DNA of 64,000 nt from Sinonovacula constricta (lineage: Eukaryota > Mollusca > Bivalvia > Cardiida > Solecurtidae). The notes under the pieces were generated by a model, which had not been told where the DNA came from, did no database searches, and saw only the letters and a program-made list of their open reading frames with translations. Made by a program: the position numbers and the translations under genes. Location of the stretch: positions 40,164,249-40,228,248 of the forward strand of contig CM017563.1 of NCBI GenBank assembly GCA_007844125.1, given 5' to 3'. Numbering within the stretch: position 1 is the first letter of the stretch; the number at the start of each line of letters is the position of its first letter. Of the stretch, positions 37,723 to 50,153 are shown piece after piece.

Positions 37723-38090
37723 GTTTGCAATCGGGAGAAAAAATAGATTCACAGTGGTGTAGTGCTGACGAAATAAATCAAAGCGCGTGTTGCAGAGACG
37801 TTAACAATACATGGTCTAAAGACCAACTAAAAATGGGAGTTAAGTTTGAAGTCAGTGTATTTTGTTGTGTCCGGTGGCACTCGCGACATTTTTTAGACCT
37901 AATATTACCTAAAAACCCCCTTGGAATATACCCCACTAAGCCTTTTTATGATATTTTAAATTTGATGATACATGCCCTGCAGCGGTATATACCCCGCAAC
38001 ATATATGTCAAAAAGTTACGTGTAAAGAAGCCATATCCACAGGTCAAACACGTGTCAATTGCGTTCCTGTATCACACCACATCAGCGTGA
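37723..38090 (+). CDS. Candidate terminal exon, unrecognised
   Basis: A strong acceptor (CGTTTTTTACAG, ending at 37,722) opens a frame of about 121 codons to TGA at 38,088-38,090. It reads LQSGEKIDSQWCSADE, later a paired CC and then an FCC, and ends HVSIAFLYHTTSA. There is no in-frame ATG near the start, so it would be an internal-to-terminal exon. It lies immediately after a dispersed element, outside the duplicated unit, and has no second copy for comparison. No domain recognised; it may be a chance open frame. Confidence 0.3.
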
Positions 38091-38094
38091 CCTA

Positions 38095-39168
38095 TGTTAG
38101 GTAATGCCAGTCCATGAATCGATCGATAATCCTCCTCGCTTACCAGTACCACAACAACAAAAAGTGACCCCTTGTTGGTTGCTCAATGTAAACACAGAAT
38201 TTATCCCAGAATTTATGGGGGGAATTAGGAAAGAGTCGGTGTAGATAAAAAAGACAAAGAAAATGTGTAAACTCTTTGATAGGCTCACTCATACAGAATT
38301 GCTTCATGGTTAAGAAAGATGCGAATAACGTTTAATACATAGTTTTATTTAGCTTAACTCGCCCGCTAAAGACTTTCGCTCTACATTAGCTAACAACCAC
38401 ATAACCATGTCAAGACAACGTGACAAGCTCACAAAGGAGCGAGGCGAGTGTGAAGTATCTTACCAAAGAGCTTCTCATAAACATAGTAATTCCTTTGTGT
38501 CCGTATGCAACAATAACAATAACAATAATACGCTGCTCTTCTGCAACTGAACAATGATTGCGATGTCGTTGTGCTAATGTATACATTTAAGTATACCTTT
38601 GAGCAAGTGCCTAAGAATAACAAAAAACGAAATAATTGCGCGGTCTTCGTGCTATCATTTTTATTGCATTGTTTTTGCATGAGTGTAACATCACATGCCT
38701 AGCAATAATAGAACTATGACATCGCAAAATAATTGCTTTCTACTTTTTAAATGTATGCAATAATGCATTGGTACACGTTTTGCAGAATTATTTGAAGTTG
38801 TATTCTTGACCTAATTTGCTAAATTTATCGACAGTGTACTTTTGCACAAGCGTTTATCAAGCTAGTTATAAATAAGCTTGCAGCTGATCTTAAGCATACG
38901 ACTACAACAATCGGAACTCCTCGGGTAATTCCGTCCTCGGGACAATCATCAGTCGGATGTATGTTGTGCAATGAGACTTACATATACAGTACCACGATCA
39001 TTTTGTTGAAAAGAAAATACGCCATAAAATAAAAAAGCAATATGTGTCCTATAAATTTTCATTTATCAATATAACTGTTCATATCTCGTTAGATCTACAG
39101 CTGTTACTGCATTTTCAGCAGAGATAAAAAAAAACATTTATCTTTGTTATATTAATGATAACGTAATA
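38095..39168. other. Non-coding, nothing recognised
   Basis: A short CAATAA-type repeat lies near 38,508-38,530. No exon or element supported. The left edge of unit 2 follows. Confidence 0.4.
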
Positions 39169-39722
39169 GGTACCGACAGGTCTATTTTAAGGGGTTATCC
39201 CGCCAAACATCCGAGAGATGATTCGATAATTATTCGAGGATAATTATTCGAGGAGTAACATTTGTCATTTGCATGTGTTTATATTAAATGTGGTATCTAA
39301 CAGGTTGTCTATAGGTAATATGTGTAACAATATCTGATCTCTGTTTGGTGTATTTGTACACAATTTCTGCAGAAAAACATCATAATTTAGTCTAAGCTTT
39401 TACTATTATCAGCGGAATCGCAGTTTTGGGGCAGTAAAACTCGTTAATCAGCACTTAAATGTTAATTTTTTTCAAATTTATAAATAAGGACGAATGGGGT
39501 ACCTGCTAAAAATAGACAACGACAGCGGATTTCGTGTATGAGCTAAACCATCAGTGGTCACCTGGTGTTCTTGGTTTAAAAATAGCCAACTGTGCAGCGT
39601 GGCTCAGATATGGAATACATATTTGAAATGATAATTGTGTCCGTATGGTTTACTTTTCAGACAGGTGTAGGAAACCAATAAACAGTCTTTTGCGAGATTC
39701 GTTCAAGTAACAATGGTCTATT

Positions 39723-39908
39723 ATGATGTTTTATGAGAAACTGTCTGATACCACCTTTAAGACTACAGTTACAGTTCGAAAGATAGCAGATGGGAGATTG
39801 TTGGTATGCGTACTTATATGCATCCTACTGGTGGTTATTTTGTCTGTTCTATTTCACTTCTCAGTTACAGCTTATCAGATTTCAATCAGGAAGTTTAATA
39901 TAGCATCC
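39723..39908 (+). CDS. Candidate membrane-anchor exon of gene A (unit 2)
   Basis: Two ATGs (39,723 and 39,726) open a 62-codon frame: a short tail with KLSDTTFKTTVTVRKIADGR, then a hydrophobic segment LLVCVLICILLVVILSVLF (about residues 26-44) and a basic flank (SIRKF). A donor-like GTTAGT follows at 39,909. Charge and layout fit the start of a type II ligand, and gene A lies 3.4 kb downstream. Against it: the first codons coincide with an internal copy of the element's terminal repeat, the end phase does not match the known gene A exon, and unit 1 is frameshifted. Confidence 0.35.
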
Positions 39909-40356
39909 GTTAGTGTGGACCAAATAGTTTTTCTCAGATGACCACATAAGTCATTGTTACCTGGAAAGGTCTTGCAAGGTGCTGTTTATTGATGCCCTAG
40001 ATCTGTGTAAACAGTGAAGCTTTTAATCCACACTCGCCATTGCTAACAGTATTTCCAATCTGAGCCACGCTGCAAAATAAGCTATTTTAGACAAAGAAAA
40101 TCATGTGAATACTTATTTCTGTGATCACTTTTTATCGTCATCTAGTCCATCATCTCTCATGTCGACATTTACTTTAAGCAAAGATCACTATTGTGCTTAT
40201 TTATAGATTTGGAACAACTGACCATTTGTAGTGATATGTTCGCGATCAGTTCAGTCCAGTCATATAGGTAGTGTACAAAATCATAACTATTTTACACCGA
40301 AGTATGAGTTTATCAAGAAAAATATGTCAAAATGTCTCACAGCATTGGTTTAAAAT

Positions 40357-40434
40357 ATTGTTACATGCATTAGATATAGGCAATTGTTACATGCATTTGA
40401 TATAGGCAATTGTTACATGCATTTGATATTGGCA
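40357..40434. repeat. 26-bp VNTR, three units
   Basis: Three units of the repeat that has ten units at 6,893-7,152. Confidence 0.9.
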
Positions 40435-40576
40435 AACTGTGGCAAACCACCTTTAACGTATCAGGTGTATTTTACGTTCCAGTTGTTAATGTTTGGCTGT
40501 AATACAAGTATTGTACATGTGTACTAGTTTATTTGATGATTAATATTATATTTCCCCTGGGATAAAGAGATAAAAT

Positions 40577-40578
40577 GT

Positions 40579-40621
<43 letters not shown>

Positions 40622-40634
40622 GGGGGGGGGGGGT
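40577..40634. repeat. (GT)n microsatellite with G run
   Basis: About 22 GT units followed by a run of 12 G. Unit 1 has only a G-rich string here. Confidence 0.95.
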
Positions 40635-40639
40635 GTTAT

Positions 40640-41118
40640 GGGGGTTATCTTACACATTTTCTTCCTGAATTACAAACAGGCTGAGTTATGCTTTCTGTAC
40701 ATGTATAAACAATCAGCAATCGCCATTGTCATGTTACCTTATAAACAAATTCTTATTTATCAAGAGCGTTGACTACCGAATAAAAATCACTAAGATATAA
40801 ATAGTTGCAAGTTGAATGGAAAATGTATGATAATTTTATTAATTGGTTTCTTCGCTCAATACATATTATAGAAACGTTATAATTTCCAGCTGTATCTCAG
40901 ATATATTGTATACGTTCTTATCTGTATATTGTAACAAAATGTGGGGATCTAATCATTTAAAGGTTACATAGTTTATTTCATATATAGGCTCATGATGAAT
41001 AGTGGCAGTACATATACATCTTAACAGGCCGTTGGTCGAGCGTCTTCCATTGTTCAGTTATTTGTACTGTTCTGTGGTCTGTCTAGTTCTGTGATCTGTG
41101 CTGCTCTGACTACGCGCA
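40640..41118. other. Non-coding, matches unit 1
   Basis: Aligns with 7,330-7,840; nothing recognised. Confidence 0.4.
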
Positions 41119-41950
41119 TGTATGCATGCACTAGTTGCCATACCTATTTAGCATATGACCAATAGATGTGGTCCATGCATACATTTGAATGTTAGGTTAA
41201 TCTATGTATGGTATGAAGGCTAGGTAGGTAATAATGTTACAATATGAGGTTGTTGTTTTCATATAGATACACCAATACACAGCGTACATATCATTTTTGC
41301 TTCTAGTGTGTTGATCAAATACTTTAGTCGCCCGAAACTTGAGCCGAAACTCCGCATAGAAAGAAGTATATACAGCCACTTCAGGGCTTAAACCCAGGAA
41401 CCTTTACAACAAGGATAACTATTATCAAACTCGGACTGACCGTAACGGATCGCGTACAATTTTTCATCCTGACACTTTCGTACATGTTTAGTGAATGTAC
41501 ATCTGAGGGTTCATACACATACTATCATATATGGGGCGCCTGTAGCATAGTGCCAGACTCGCCGATTTATCACTCCTCTTACTGCTTAGCCTCTCATTAG
41601 GTGGGTTGGAGTCCGGTTCGGGGAGAAGGACTTAATGTAAGAAGGTCTTCCAGCTGACTAGCGGATCCCCGATGTTTCTACCCAGACATGTGTCTGGGGT
41701 CTTCCTCCTCCAAAAAGCTTGACGTTGCCATAATGATCATTAATTGTCGCTGCAATGTATTTCAAAAACAAAACATAACAGACAAACCAGGATCATATTT
41801 AAGAACGTATTTATCAATGTTACGCAATGTGCAATGTTTAAACACTTATCAACGTGGGAATTTTATGTCCCTTTTGTGTTTCGTTACGAAAGCTAACCTC
41901 TATCCAATCGGCGTCCTCCCTTTACATTTAATCTTAAGCAAACAATAGAA
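41119..41950. other. Insertion specific to unit 2
   Basis: Unit 1 joins CGCGCAT directly to ACAGTCATAAC (7,842-7,860); unit 2 has about 830 bp between them. The insert holds a SINE (41,531-41,735), and its right part (41,820-41,950) is distantly related to 8,450-8,570 and 42,440-42,565. No clear target duplication was found. Confidence 0.65.
41531..41735 (+). mobile_element. tRNA-derived SINE
   Basis: Head GGGGCGCCTGTAGCATAGTG (A box) and GGTGGGTTGGAGTCC (B-box-like), body AGAAGGACTTAATGTAAGAAG, CCAGCTGACTAGCGG and CCCAGACATGTGTCTGGGG. Fuller copy of the SINE at 21,048 and 55,259. Confidence 0.65.
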
Positions 41951-43200
41951 TACAGTCATAACTTCTCTGGAAGAATGAACTCATATCCGGTCATACGTTT
42001 ATTAGGAATGACAGATGCAGCATGTTTGCATGCTCTCGAATCAAAGACAACAAACATATCTATAAAAAGATAGGTGGCGTAAGTGAGGTTTTAAAAACAC
42101 AAGTGATAATCGTTTAAAGATGGTATCCGGCAATGTGACTATATCAAAAACATGTTACAAATTAGTCTTAATATATATATCTAAACAATATTTCCAAATT
42201 TATAAATAAGCACGATGGGGAATTCAGCTAAATATAGAACTCGGTGACTGCGTTGATTATCCGGATGATAAAATAATGTGATTTTAAAAGAAGTAAGTTT
42301 TTTAAGATTGAAAATATTTAATTTTGCAGAGTGGCTCGGATAGGAAATTCACTCTAGTAATGACAGGTGGGGTGTTATGCTTTACTTTTCCCTAACACCT
42401 GCATACAGCCAATGCACTTGCAAGGTTCATACCATATTTCAGGTCGTCTGTTTTCAATTGACATTAAACCCTTCTCAACACGGGTCTTATTTGTACGGTT
42501 CGCTACCTTACGAATCGTATCCGCAATCCTTTGTATTTAATTGTAAGCAAATAAGGGAATACATTCATATCTTCTATGGACTAATGGTCTCATATAGTGT
42601 CCGACAGCATCCCCCACCCCACACACACAAAAGAAAAGAAATAAAAAGTAAAAAGAAAACAACAACAACAACAACAAACAACACTCTTTCAACAAAATAT
42701 ATGTTTGGTTGGCGATATTTGAAGAACTCAAGGTATCAGATTTAGGTGGAATCAAACTGTTTGCCCACAAGTGTATCAAAATCGTTTTCAGAAATTAGGT
42801 TAAATATCTGTTTAACCTCATAAATGTATTCTAGTCTAGAACATAAACGAAATTGTTAGACAGAATTATCGCTTTAAATTCCCATTATTTCCAAATCTAT
42901 AAATAAACACGATATGATTTCATTTAAAGATAGATATCGACATCTTTAATTTGGCAATGCAGACTATATTTTTTGTGTTGACGTCGTTGTTGTCTATTAA
43001 TCGCCAACAACGAACTTTGGTACCAGTTTGGAGAATTTTTATTATACCAATTTTGAATACCTTATGTGAATCAATGCAAGAATATAAAAGACGGATTTAT
43101 TTCCAACTGATTGTGCCGCATGCGTGAATTTTGACAAAACAGTACTGCACATGTCTGCATATCTTCCTTTGTTGATTGCTGGACATATACATTGAGAGAT
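41951..43200. other. Repeats before gene A, unit 2
   Basis: Matches 7,850-9,192. Partial dispersed elements start near 42,110 (GATGGTATCCGGCAATGTG) and 42,890 (AAATCTATAAATAAACACG). The open frame from 42,377 is not scored as a gene. Confidence 0.45.
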
Positions 43201-43204
43201 AAAA

Positions 43205-43210
43205 TGTGTG

Positions 43211-43269
<59 letters not shown>

Positions 43270-43272
43270 ATA
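43205..43272. repeat. (TA)n tract at a deletion junction
   Basis: GAGAGATAAAATGTGTGTATG followed by about 28 TA units. It replaces about 510 bp of unit 1 (about 9,193-9,706), including gene A exon 9,395-9,487. Confidence 0.9.
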
Positions 43273-43351
43273 CTACTTTTCACAAACTCGACTTTACATG
43301 CATTGCATATTGATTGATATCGCCTATATTCTTCGTTTTACCCTCTTGCAG

Positions 43352-43758
43352 AAGTCAGTAATAGTATGCGGTTAGTGAGCTGGAATCAAACGGAACCTCC
43401 CGGCTCGGAAGGCAACGGACTACACTACCGAGAAGGATATATTCACATTCCCGAAACAGCACTCTATTACGTCTACACTCAGCTGGCTTTGAAAGACCAC
43501 AAGACTGAATCCTACGACATGCTGATTTTCAGCCACGTTGTGGTGCAACAGTCAGCCTCAAGTGACGACGAAGAAAGTATATTAGATAGTGTTAACACAC
43601 CGGATCCATGCGAAGGTGAGGTCAGCGATCAACAATCAAGTTATCTCGGCTCATATATGATGCTTAAGAAAGGAGACAAAATAGCCGTAAAGGTTGGAGG
43701 CGGACCTGGCATCATCGAGGAATCAGAAATTAACTTTTTCGGGGTGTATAAAGCTTGA
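43352..43758 (+). CDS. Gene A (unit 2): TNF homology domain, terminal exon
   Basis: Acceptor CCCTCTTGCAG, phase 1, open to TGA at 43,756-43,758. THD features in order: LVSWNQT with the conserved Trp, GYIHIPETALYYVYTQLAL, DMLIFSHVVVQQ, an acidic loop SSDDEESILDS with one Cys, SYLGSYMMLKKGDKIAVKV and the typical last strand INFFGVYKA. The first THD strand lies in the preceding exon in unit 1 (9,395-9,487), which is deleted here, so a full-length product needs another exon or is no longer made. The open exon could still be transcribed. Family role: trimeric extracellular ligand for TNF receptors. Confidence 0.75.
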
Positions 43759-43759
43759 A

Positions 43760-44480
43760 AGGTGAAAGACGGCATATACAACGAAATTCTTTGAATAGGT
43801 CTTTTAATATGCAACTTTTTATAAATATAAGGTATTTACTTTAGCAGAGAAATGTTGCTGTTGTTTTGTTTGTTGTTTATTTTTGTTAAAAAAGTTACAT
43901 GATATGCAGACTGGAGAAATGAAAACAAAGCATTATCATAACTTCATAACTCCTACGTTGCACTGTTGCCACGGGCGCCTCACATTTGTATGAAGTGACG
44001 CAAAACACCTCTCTGGTCTTAACAAACATATAATTTCTAACTAAGCGACGCTGCACAGTAACCATTTTTAAACTGAGAAAATCACGTGACCATTTATAAT
44101 TTAAATTACGTTATATCATCAACACGCATCATTGAATAATATTGTCACAGTTTGTACGTACTAACAAATGAGGTAGTGTTCGCTTTTATTTATAGTAAAC
44201 TGAGAGCGTATGTACAATTATTCTCATATTCACAACAAAAGGGGTAAGATACAAAATGTTCTTTTACATGTATTTGATGTAAGCAAACTATCGGATACAA
44301 TAGTGAATACATTGTTTCATGCTATCATCATCAACTATGCTTGTAGATAAAATGAGTTATAAAAGACTTATTAAAAGAATGAAGAGGTAAAAGGACATAA
44401 TTTGCAAATCCGTGGGCTAATAAACACTTAAGAGTTATTTTAATAACACAGCTTCAGAAAAGTATGTGTCATCATTTCTC
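43760..44480. other. 3' flank of gene A, unit 2
   Basis: 43,760-44,138 is absent from unit 1 (part of the deletion that removed the THD end there). 44,140-44,480 aligns with 10,230-10,575. Confidence 0.5.
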
Positions 44481-47400
44481 TTCATCCATTCATTCTGCTG
44501 GATATTACTGACCACACTGGGTTTTTGCATGCTTTTGTTTACCCCCGCCTTTCACCCATTTGCTTATGGCGAACAATCTACACTTGGTCGAAGCATAGCA
44601 AGGTCAAATAGCTTCTTTCCGGAAGAAAATAAAAAATCAGCTGGTTAATCATGAGTATAATGTCTTTAAGAAGTTATGTTGTTGCTATGAAGGAATATGT
44701 GATAATCTTCTTGAGGAAACCCCTTGCCTGACTGACATTTGGAAGGTTCCATTTCACTTTCAATGTACGTAGACATTGAAGCCCTTTTCTGAAGGTGGAC
44801 GGGAATGCTTAATACATGGAAAATCACATATGGGCACGTAACGTCAACTTTTTTTCTTGCTACTCTTTCACTTTGACAATATGTTTTGCATCACTCTACC
44901 AGATTAAGAAGGAAACATGTTAAGTTTTTAATTTTTATTTTGGACAGCTGCTAATTTAAAACAAAGAATAACAAACAAACACGAAAGCTGAAACATAAAC
45001 CATATATTTTTTTTTTTTTATTTTGATGTTTCAGATATATAGAACTGCAAAATGGGATAACATGAACAATAATCATGGAACAGTTTTCAAGACAGTTGTC
45101 AAATGTTAGAAACAACTGATTTTATTTGCATAATAAATTGTGGTCAAATTATTATAATGTCTTGGGAATCGCATATATTTCATCAAAAAGTGTATATTTT
45201 TGTTAAATCGATTGTATGCACTACGTTAAAAGATAATTGTTTGGAAAATTGTGATAGTCTTACTTTTATTGTGTAGTTAAATAAACATGGACAATTTCTT
45301 GAAAAATGCACAGAAAAAGTCTGGGACCCTATGGTCAGGTTAATCGTTATAACAAAATAACGAGCATGAAAACCCCTGTTCTTCTGTCCATATTTGAAGT
45401 CAGCACACATTTTTTATATTATGTAAAATTTAAAAAAAAATTGAATGGAAATTAAATGTATGAATTGTCTTTAAATAGTTTTTGTTTGTATTTTTATTAG
45501 ATTAAACTTTATTATAGATACACCTTATTGCTTACAATACCTCATAATGTGCAGCTTCTTGTACTACACCTTGGGATCTTGCAGCACTTCCTGGATTTGA
45601 TTTACGTTTTCACTCCTTAGTGCAAACCGCAGGAATTAGAAGATATCTGACAATATCTGTTGATAGACTTTCAAGTATAGTGTCAGCTGCTTGAGGAGCC
45701 AGTATAGAAATCCTAAAGCCCTAAACTGAATCTTCATTTCTAATCACTATTACAGGCCATATCTGCCTCTGCATTTTTATATGGGACTGCGCTTTAACAA
45801 CAGAATTGTGCTACCTGTCGCATATGCCTTGTCAATGTGGATTGACGAAAACAGTACACCCTCCTGTAAATTGCACATATCATTTTACCTCTGTCAAACT
45901 GCAGCCACGGGTATTTGTTAGCCATATTGGTGAGCCAATCCGTAGAGAAATCCCATTTAACAAAAGTTTAGTAGTTGATTGTTGTTTCACTTTCGGAAGA
46001 CGTCGGTGTTTATGTTTTACTACAATCATTACAAGGGCTAATCTTGTTACCTGTTTTGACGTAGTAATTGTCGTTGCTTTAGCGGTAAAGGAGCAGACGG
46101 CATGTTTCTCTTTGTTAACGTGATAAATGATGATGCCGAGTCATGGTCTTACACAGAATTCCAAACAAATGTTTACTGAAGACTATCACGTGTCTTGAAC
46201 ACATGCCGCTAACCGGAGAATACAAAATGAGCATCTATCGATACTGGAGGCGGTACTATTTAACTGGTGCATCAAGCAGACGCTGATCGTATGCGCAGAT
46301 TTCTATTACACTGACCTCCACCACAACTGCCTCTGATCGTAGATTGATGTTACATGTAAATGGTTCAGATGCATTTTCGTTGGTCAGTAAGTGAAATTTA
46401 TATATTCAAGTCATGCAACCATACAAAGTTTAATAAGCTTTCTGTCTTTTAGTTTCTCAGGAAAAAGTGCTTATATAAAGGACAAGAGCTATCTGTAATG
46501 ATGTGATTAAGACTTCTTAGATGAAACAGATTCTGTCCATAATCTAGCGACCAGTATACGTCCGCAAGAAGTTTCATTCGCTTAATCAATGTTTTCATTC
46601 ATTGATTAATATATATGCACTTTGCACGTTTAACTTATGATGCGGACAATATTAGTCTAGTCACGTTTACTGACGCCATGTAATCAAGTGTTGTTTGAAA
46701 TACATGTAAAATACACCTTTCAAACGTTTATCGTTAAATGTAGGACTATATATGCTAAGGGACTTTGATCTGATACACGTTTGTTCGATCCCATACAACC
46801 TGGATTTTTAAACGACTAGCGCACTGAGCACAAAACAACAAAAAAAGAGCAGTGAATCTCGGCGAATTTCTTTTATAGTGTGCCATATTATCATGAAAAG
46901 TGTGCGATTTTAACAGTTCTTTGTGCGGCAGGTAATAATAGGAATCGACACATGTTTGGCATGATTAAAAAGAAAGCACCAAGCAAGCCGAGATTATCAT
47001 TGGAACGTGCAACTATAAAATAACATGTTCCAGTTTTCAAGGAAGCTAGCAAAGTCACAGATAGTTTGGTTCCAAGCATGCACATTTTCTTGCTTTTAAG
47101 CGGTCGCTACTCGCGGCGCCATTAATGCTGCACATCCGTGATGTTTCTTGTCTTGGTTGATTGGCAGAGGTAGAATGTGGGAAAAAGGATGCACACATTT
47201 GTGGTTAGATTCAATGCGCATGAATTAAATAGAACATTGCAATTATTTGAATCTTTACTAGAGATGCGGTCATGTTGCTGCATTGTGAAACATGTAAGAA
47301 ACAGTATAATTATTTGGAAATTCCAAGTTTCAGCTTCTTGTTTTCTAAATCCCGGCTGGACTAATACTGTGTATTAAAACCACTAGTAGCTTTTTTAAAG

Positions 47401-47609
47401 ACACCGAAGACTAATTTTCTTCTGAGAAGTTGCTTTTCATCATAGAAAGAAAACGTGCAAGAATAATAAGCAAGTAGAACAGTCATACATGTAACAGACC
47501 ATGCCTCTAAATGTTTTCCCTGAAGTCTAATGGGAAAATATTTGTCTGATCGCATCAACTTCAACCTTTCCGTACGTTAGTCATGGGAATCGATTCAAAA
47601 TCTGAAATC
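44481..47609. other. Expanded non-coding segment of unit 2
   Basis: About 3.1 kb where unit 1 has about 0.43 kb. 45,720-45,930 is related to 10,610-10,860 in inverted, permuted order. Several open frames of 60-105 codons were examined and none shows a domain or splice support. Not assigned to any element. Confidence 0.45.
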
Positions 47610-48046
47610 AATTATCAATTTGATGAAAACGATTAACTATCGTTTATTTAACACTAATTGAATAAAATATGATTATGATTATTATTGTTTACAATGCAAC
47701 AGATGTGATTTGATCAAGTAATAGAGAATGCGTTTATTAATAAAAAGTATTGTTAGTTCGATTTGTTATTATTGCGTTGTTTATAAATACATGTATTTTA
47801 AATGGAAGCTCGAAACCTTCAGATATTTAAGAAACCATTAAGCCAACAAGATTCAATTTTTAATTTGCAAATTACAATACTAAATATGCTTAAGTTTGTT
47901 ATTTGTTAACAAAAAAAACTGTTCGTTTTTAGATGTATCTAATTCACATTTCTTGAATACAATTTTTAGGTTACAAATCTAACGACAGAATTATAAAGTC
48001 ACAACTTATTAATATATAAGTTTACAACTGACAACATTCAGGCCCT

Positions 48047-48790
48047 TGTTATGTACAATAGTACACCAGCGTTTAAGGTTACGCTAGTCAGGTTAAGGGT
48101 TGTTTACCGTTGTGGTTTCGATGACGTAGTATCGCGTATCTACTAGAAGAAAAGGATCATGCTAGAAAGTTCAATTGTTTATTTTTAACTGGTCTATTTT
48201 TAACTGGCCTTCGAAAATGTTCTGGGTACGTAAATGTTCTGGAAATTCTTTTGGGTATATATAAGGGCATTTTTGCCGATAAAAAGTTTAAGTTTGGAAG
48301 TTTGAATAAACAGTTTACTTTAGAGATTGGACATATAATTTGGAAATACTTGCAGCTTCAATCTTAAATCTTTCTGTGTTGGAACTTACGTGGACTATAT
48401 TCTATAGTGACATAAATATTAAAGTGTTGAATTTAGATTATATAATTAACATTCCTGTGTTGTTCTACCTTTGGATTATTAGATTATTTCAACTGTGCTT
48501 ATCTACGAGAACATTCTACCGAAAACTCTTCAGAATTATTCGACGCTGGATTATTTGTTGTATTGTTTAAGGAACACCTCCTAAAGGGACAAACTGTAAG
48601 CTAATATTTATTTTGCCGTCTGAAATTGTGTTTCATTTATTTGTTTTATTACGCCATATTTTAATTGTTTTTAAAATAAAACATTATTGTATTAGTTTGT
48701 TGCTGGATATTTCTTTCTGTTACACCATTTCGTCGTTTAGTAAACGTGCCACTTTAAAAATAAACTTATAAAGCGTGACGGGTCGTAACA
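48047..48790 (+). mobile_element. Solo LTR (744 bp)
   Basis: Begins TGTTATG and ends CGTAACA (near-perfect inverted ends, TG...CA). It is flanked by a CCCT duplication at 48,043-48,046 and 48,791-48,794. A TATA box (TATATATAA, 48,256-48,264) and AATAAA at 48,675-48,680 fit promoter and polyadenylation signals on the + strand. No internal retroviral-type genes are present, so it is a recombined LTR. Unit 1 has the empty site (about 11,425). The superfamily is not determined. Confidence 0.82.
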
Positions 48791-49149
48791 CCCTTGATGG
48801 CGATGCTCAATAAATATAGACGTCACTCAGTTCAAAATAGAGCCGAATCCTTAATTACTCTCTTCAACGGAGATTAAATAGAAAAAGCCAACGTTATTTG
48901 GTGCCAAATTAAACGCTTCATCCTTAACTTAAATTAGTTATTATGTATTAATTCAAATTCTGCAAGCATATTCATTCTATTAGATATTTGTTTTAAATAC
49001 ATTTAACAGAATATAATTTACTAATTGCAGAACGTTTCCAGAAGCACATGCCATCTTATTTGCATTCGGGCTGCTTCCCAGTGCACTGGTATTGACCTAC
49101 AACAAACAGGTGCTACGTTATGTAGTTAATATGCTCTCCCCAGAGTCAG

Positions 49150-49360
49150 GTACCCATGCAGCTTAGTTGCTACAGCACCTGCTTCTTGAACAAAAGATCG
49201 TGGGTACGATCCCCGCACTTTGGTAATGGGATTTTGTCAGCTCATGTTAAATTAATGGCGTCGGAAGAGGTTCTGAAAAGAATACTGTGGATGGGGAACC
49301 GACTAGGCGTTCCCCATATTTTCTCAGATGTTTGTTTCCTTAGGGGAAGTAGCAGATGTG
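49150..49360 (+). mobile_element. tRNA-derived SINE, unit 2 copy
   Basis: Counterpart of 11,765-11,975: GTGGGTACGATCCCCGC, then GTGGATGGGGAACC and TTCTCAGATG. Confidence 0.55.
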
Positions 49361-49449
49361 TTAAAAATGTTTTTTTTCTGTTAATCTCATATTGGCTTCT
49401 CGCCATACATTATCTAAATGCATACATTTTCTAAGCAGATATAACATTT

Positions 49450-49535
49450 ACAAATGTTGCACTGACGTAGTAAGTATCGTCGGCAACAAAAAAAACTTTG
49501 TTGATTTTCTTCAGTCACAAATCGAAATAAGGAGA
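49450..49535 (+). pseudogene. Relic duplicate of gene B exon 1 (unit 2)
   Basis: Keeps the leader (TTGCACTGACGTAG), TTCTTCAGTCACAAATCGAAATAAGG and a donor-like GTATTT at about 49,542, matching exon 1 at 14,705. The ATG is lost and A-runs disrupt the frame. Confidence 0.5.
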
Positions 49536-50153
49536 ATATTTAGAAACGTATTTTGTATGTTAAATGTTCATTAAAATCATCAACTTTGCGCATGTTTATC
49601 TTAAAAAAGACTTTGTTGGCGTGCACCAATCATTAAATAGTACGCAGCAAAAATAACACTATGTACATATACGATATATCGAACCGCGTACCATTGACCA
49701 CTAAGGAATCAACAAGACATCTTCCTTGCAAAGTCGCTTGTTTTAACAAAGGAACAGTGTAAGTAAAAATCGATAATTTAGCCGTTTATAAACTAGCCTG
49801 TCTAAATAAACAATGAATTGGTAAACCAGGTATTGTTAAGACATACACACACTGGTTTCATTGTTCAAATAGGTATTTGACAGTTTGGAGCAAAATAGTT
49901 TTCGGTTGTATTTTGTAGTCAGAAGATGTGGTTTTGAAACTGTCTTGAAACGTTAAGAGAGATCACTACACATTCCTAATAAAGTAAGGGAGATCACTGC
50001 GAAGGAAAAAAAAGGATATTCCCACATGATATAAATAGACTTCCTGAATACCTATTAAGTTTAAGGTCGTATGAGACGGCTGTACATTGTGTAAGCAGAT
50101 ATTAGCTTTACAAATGTTAAACTGACGAAGTTAGTATCACAGGCACTGAAAAG

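Larger units (their letters stand above)
39285..40458. mobile_element. Dispersed terminal-inverted-repeat element (unit 2)
   Basis: Counterpart of 5,804-7,174. Left end TAAATGTGGTATCTAACAGG, right end ACTGTGGCAAACCACCTTTAA. Contains the candidate membrane-anchor frame and a three-unit VNTR. Confidence 0.6.

Noticed and set aside
45806..46123. 105-codon frame in unit 2
   Set aside because: The related sequence in unit 1 is inverted, permuted and not open in the same frame; no domain seen.
48340..48570. 76-codon frame as a gene
   Set aside because: Falls entirely inside the solo LTR, between its TATA box and polyadenylation signal; LTRs do not usually encode such a product.
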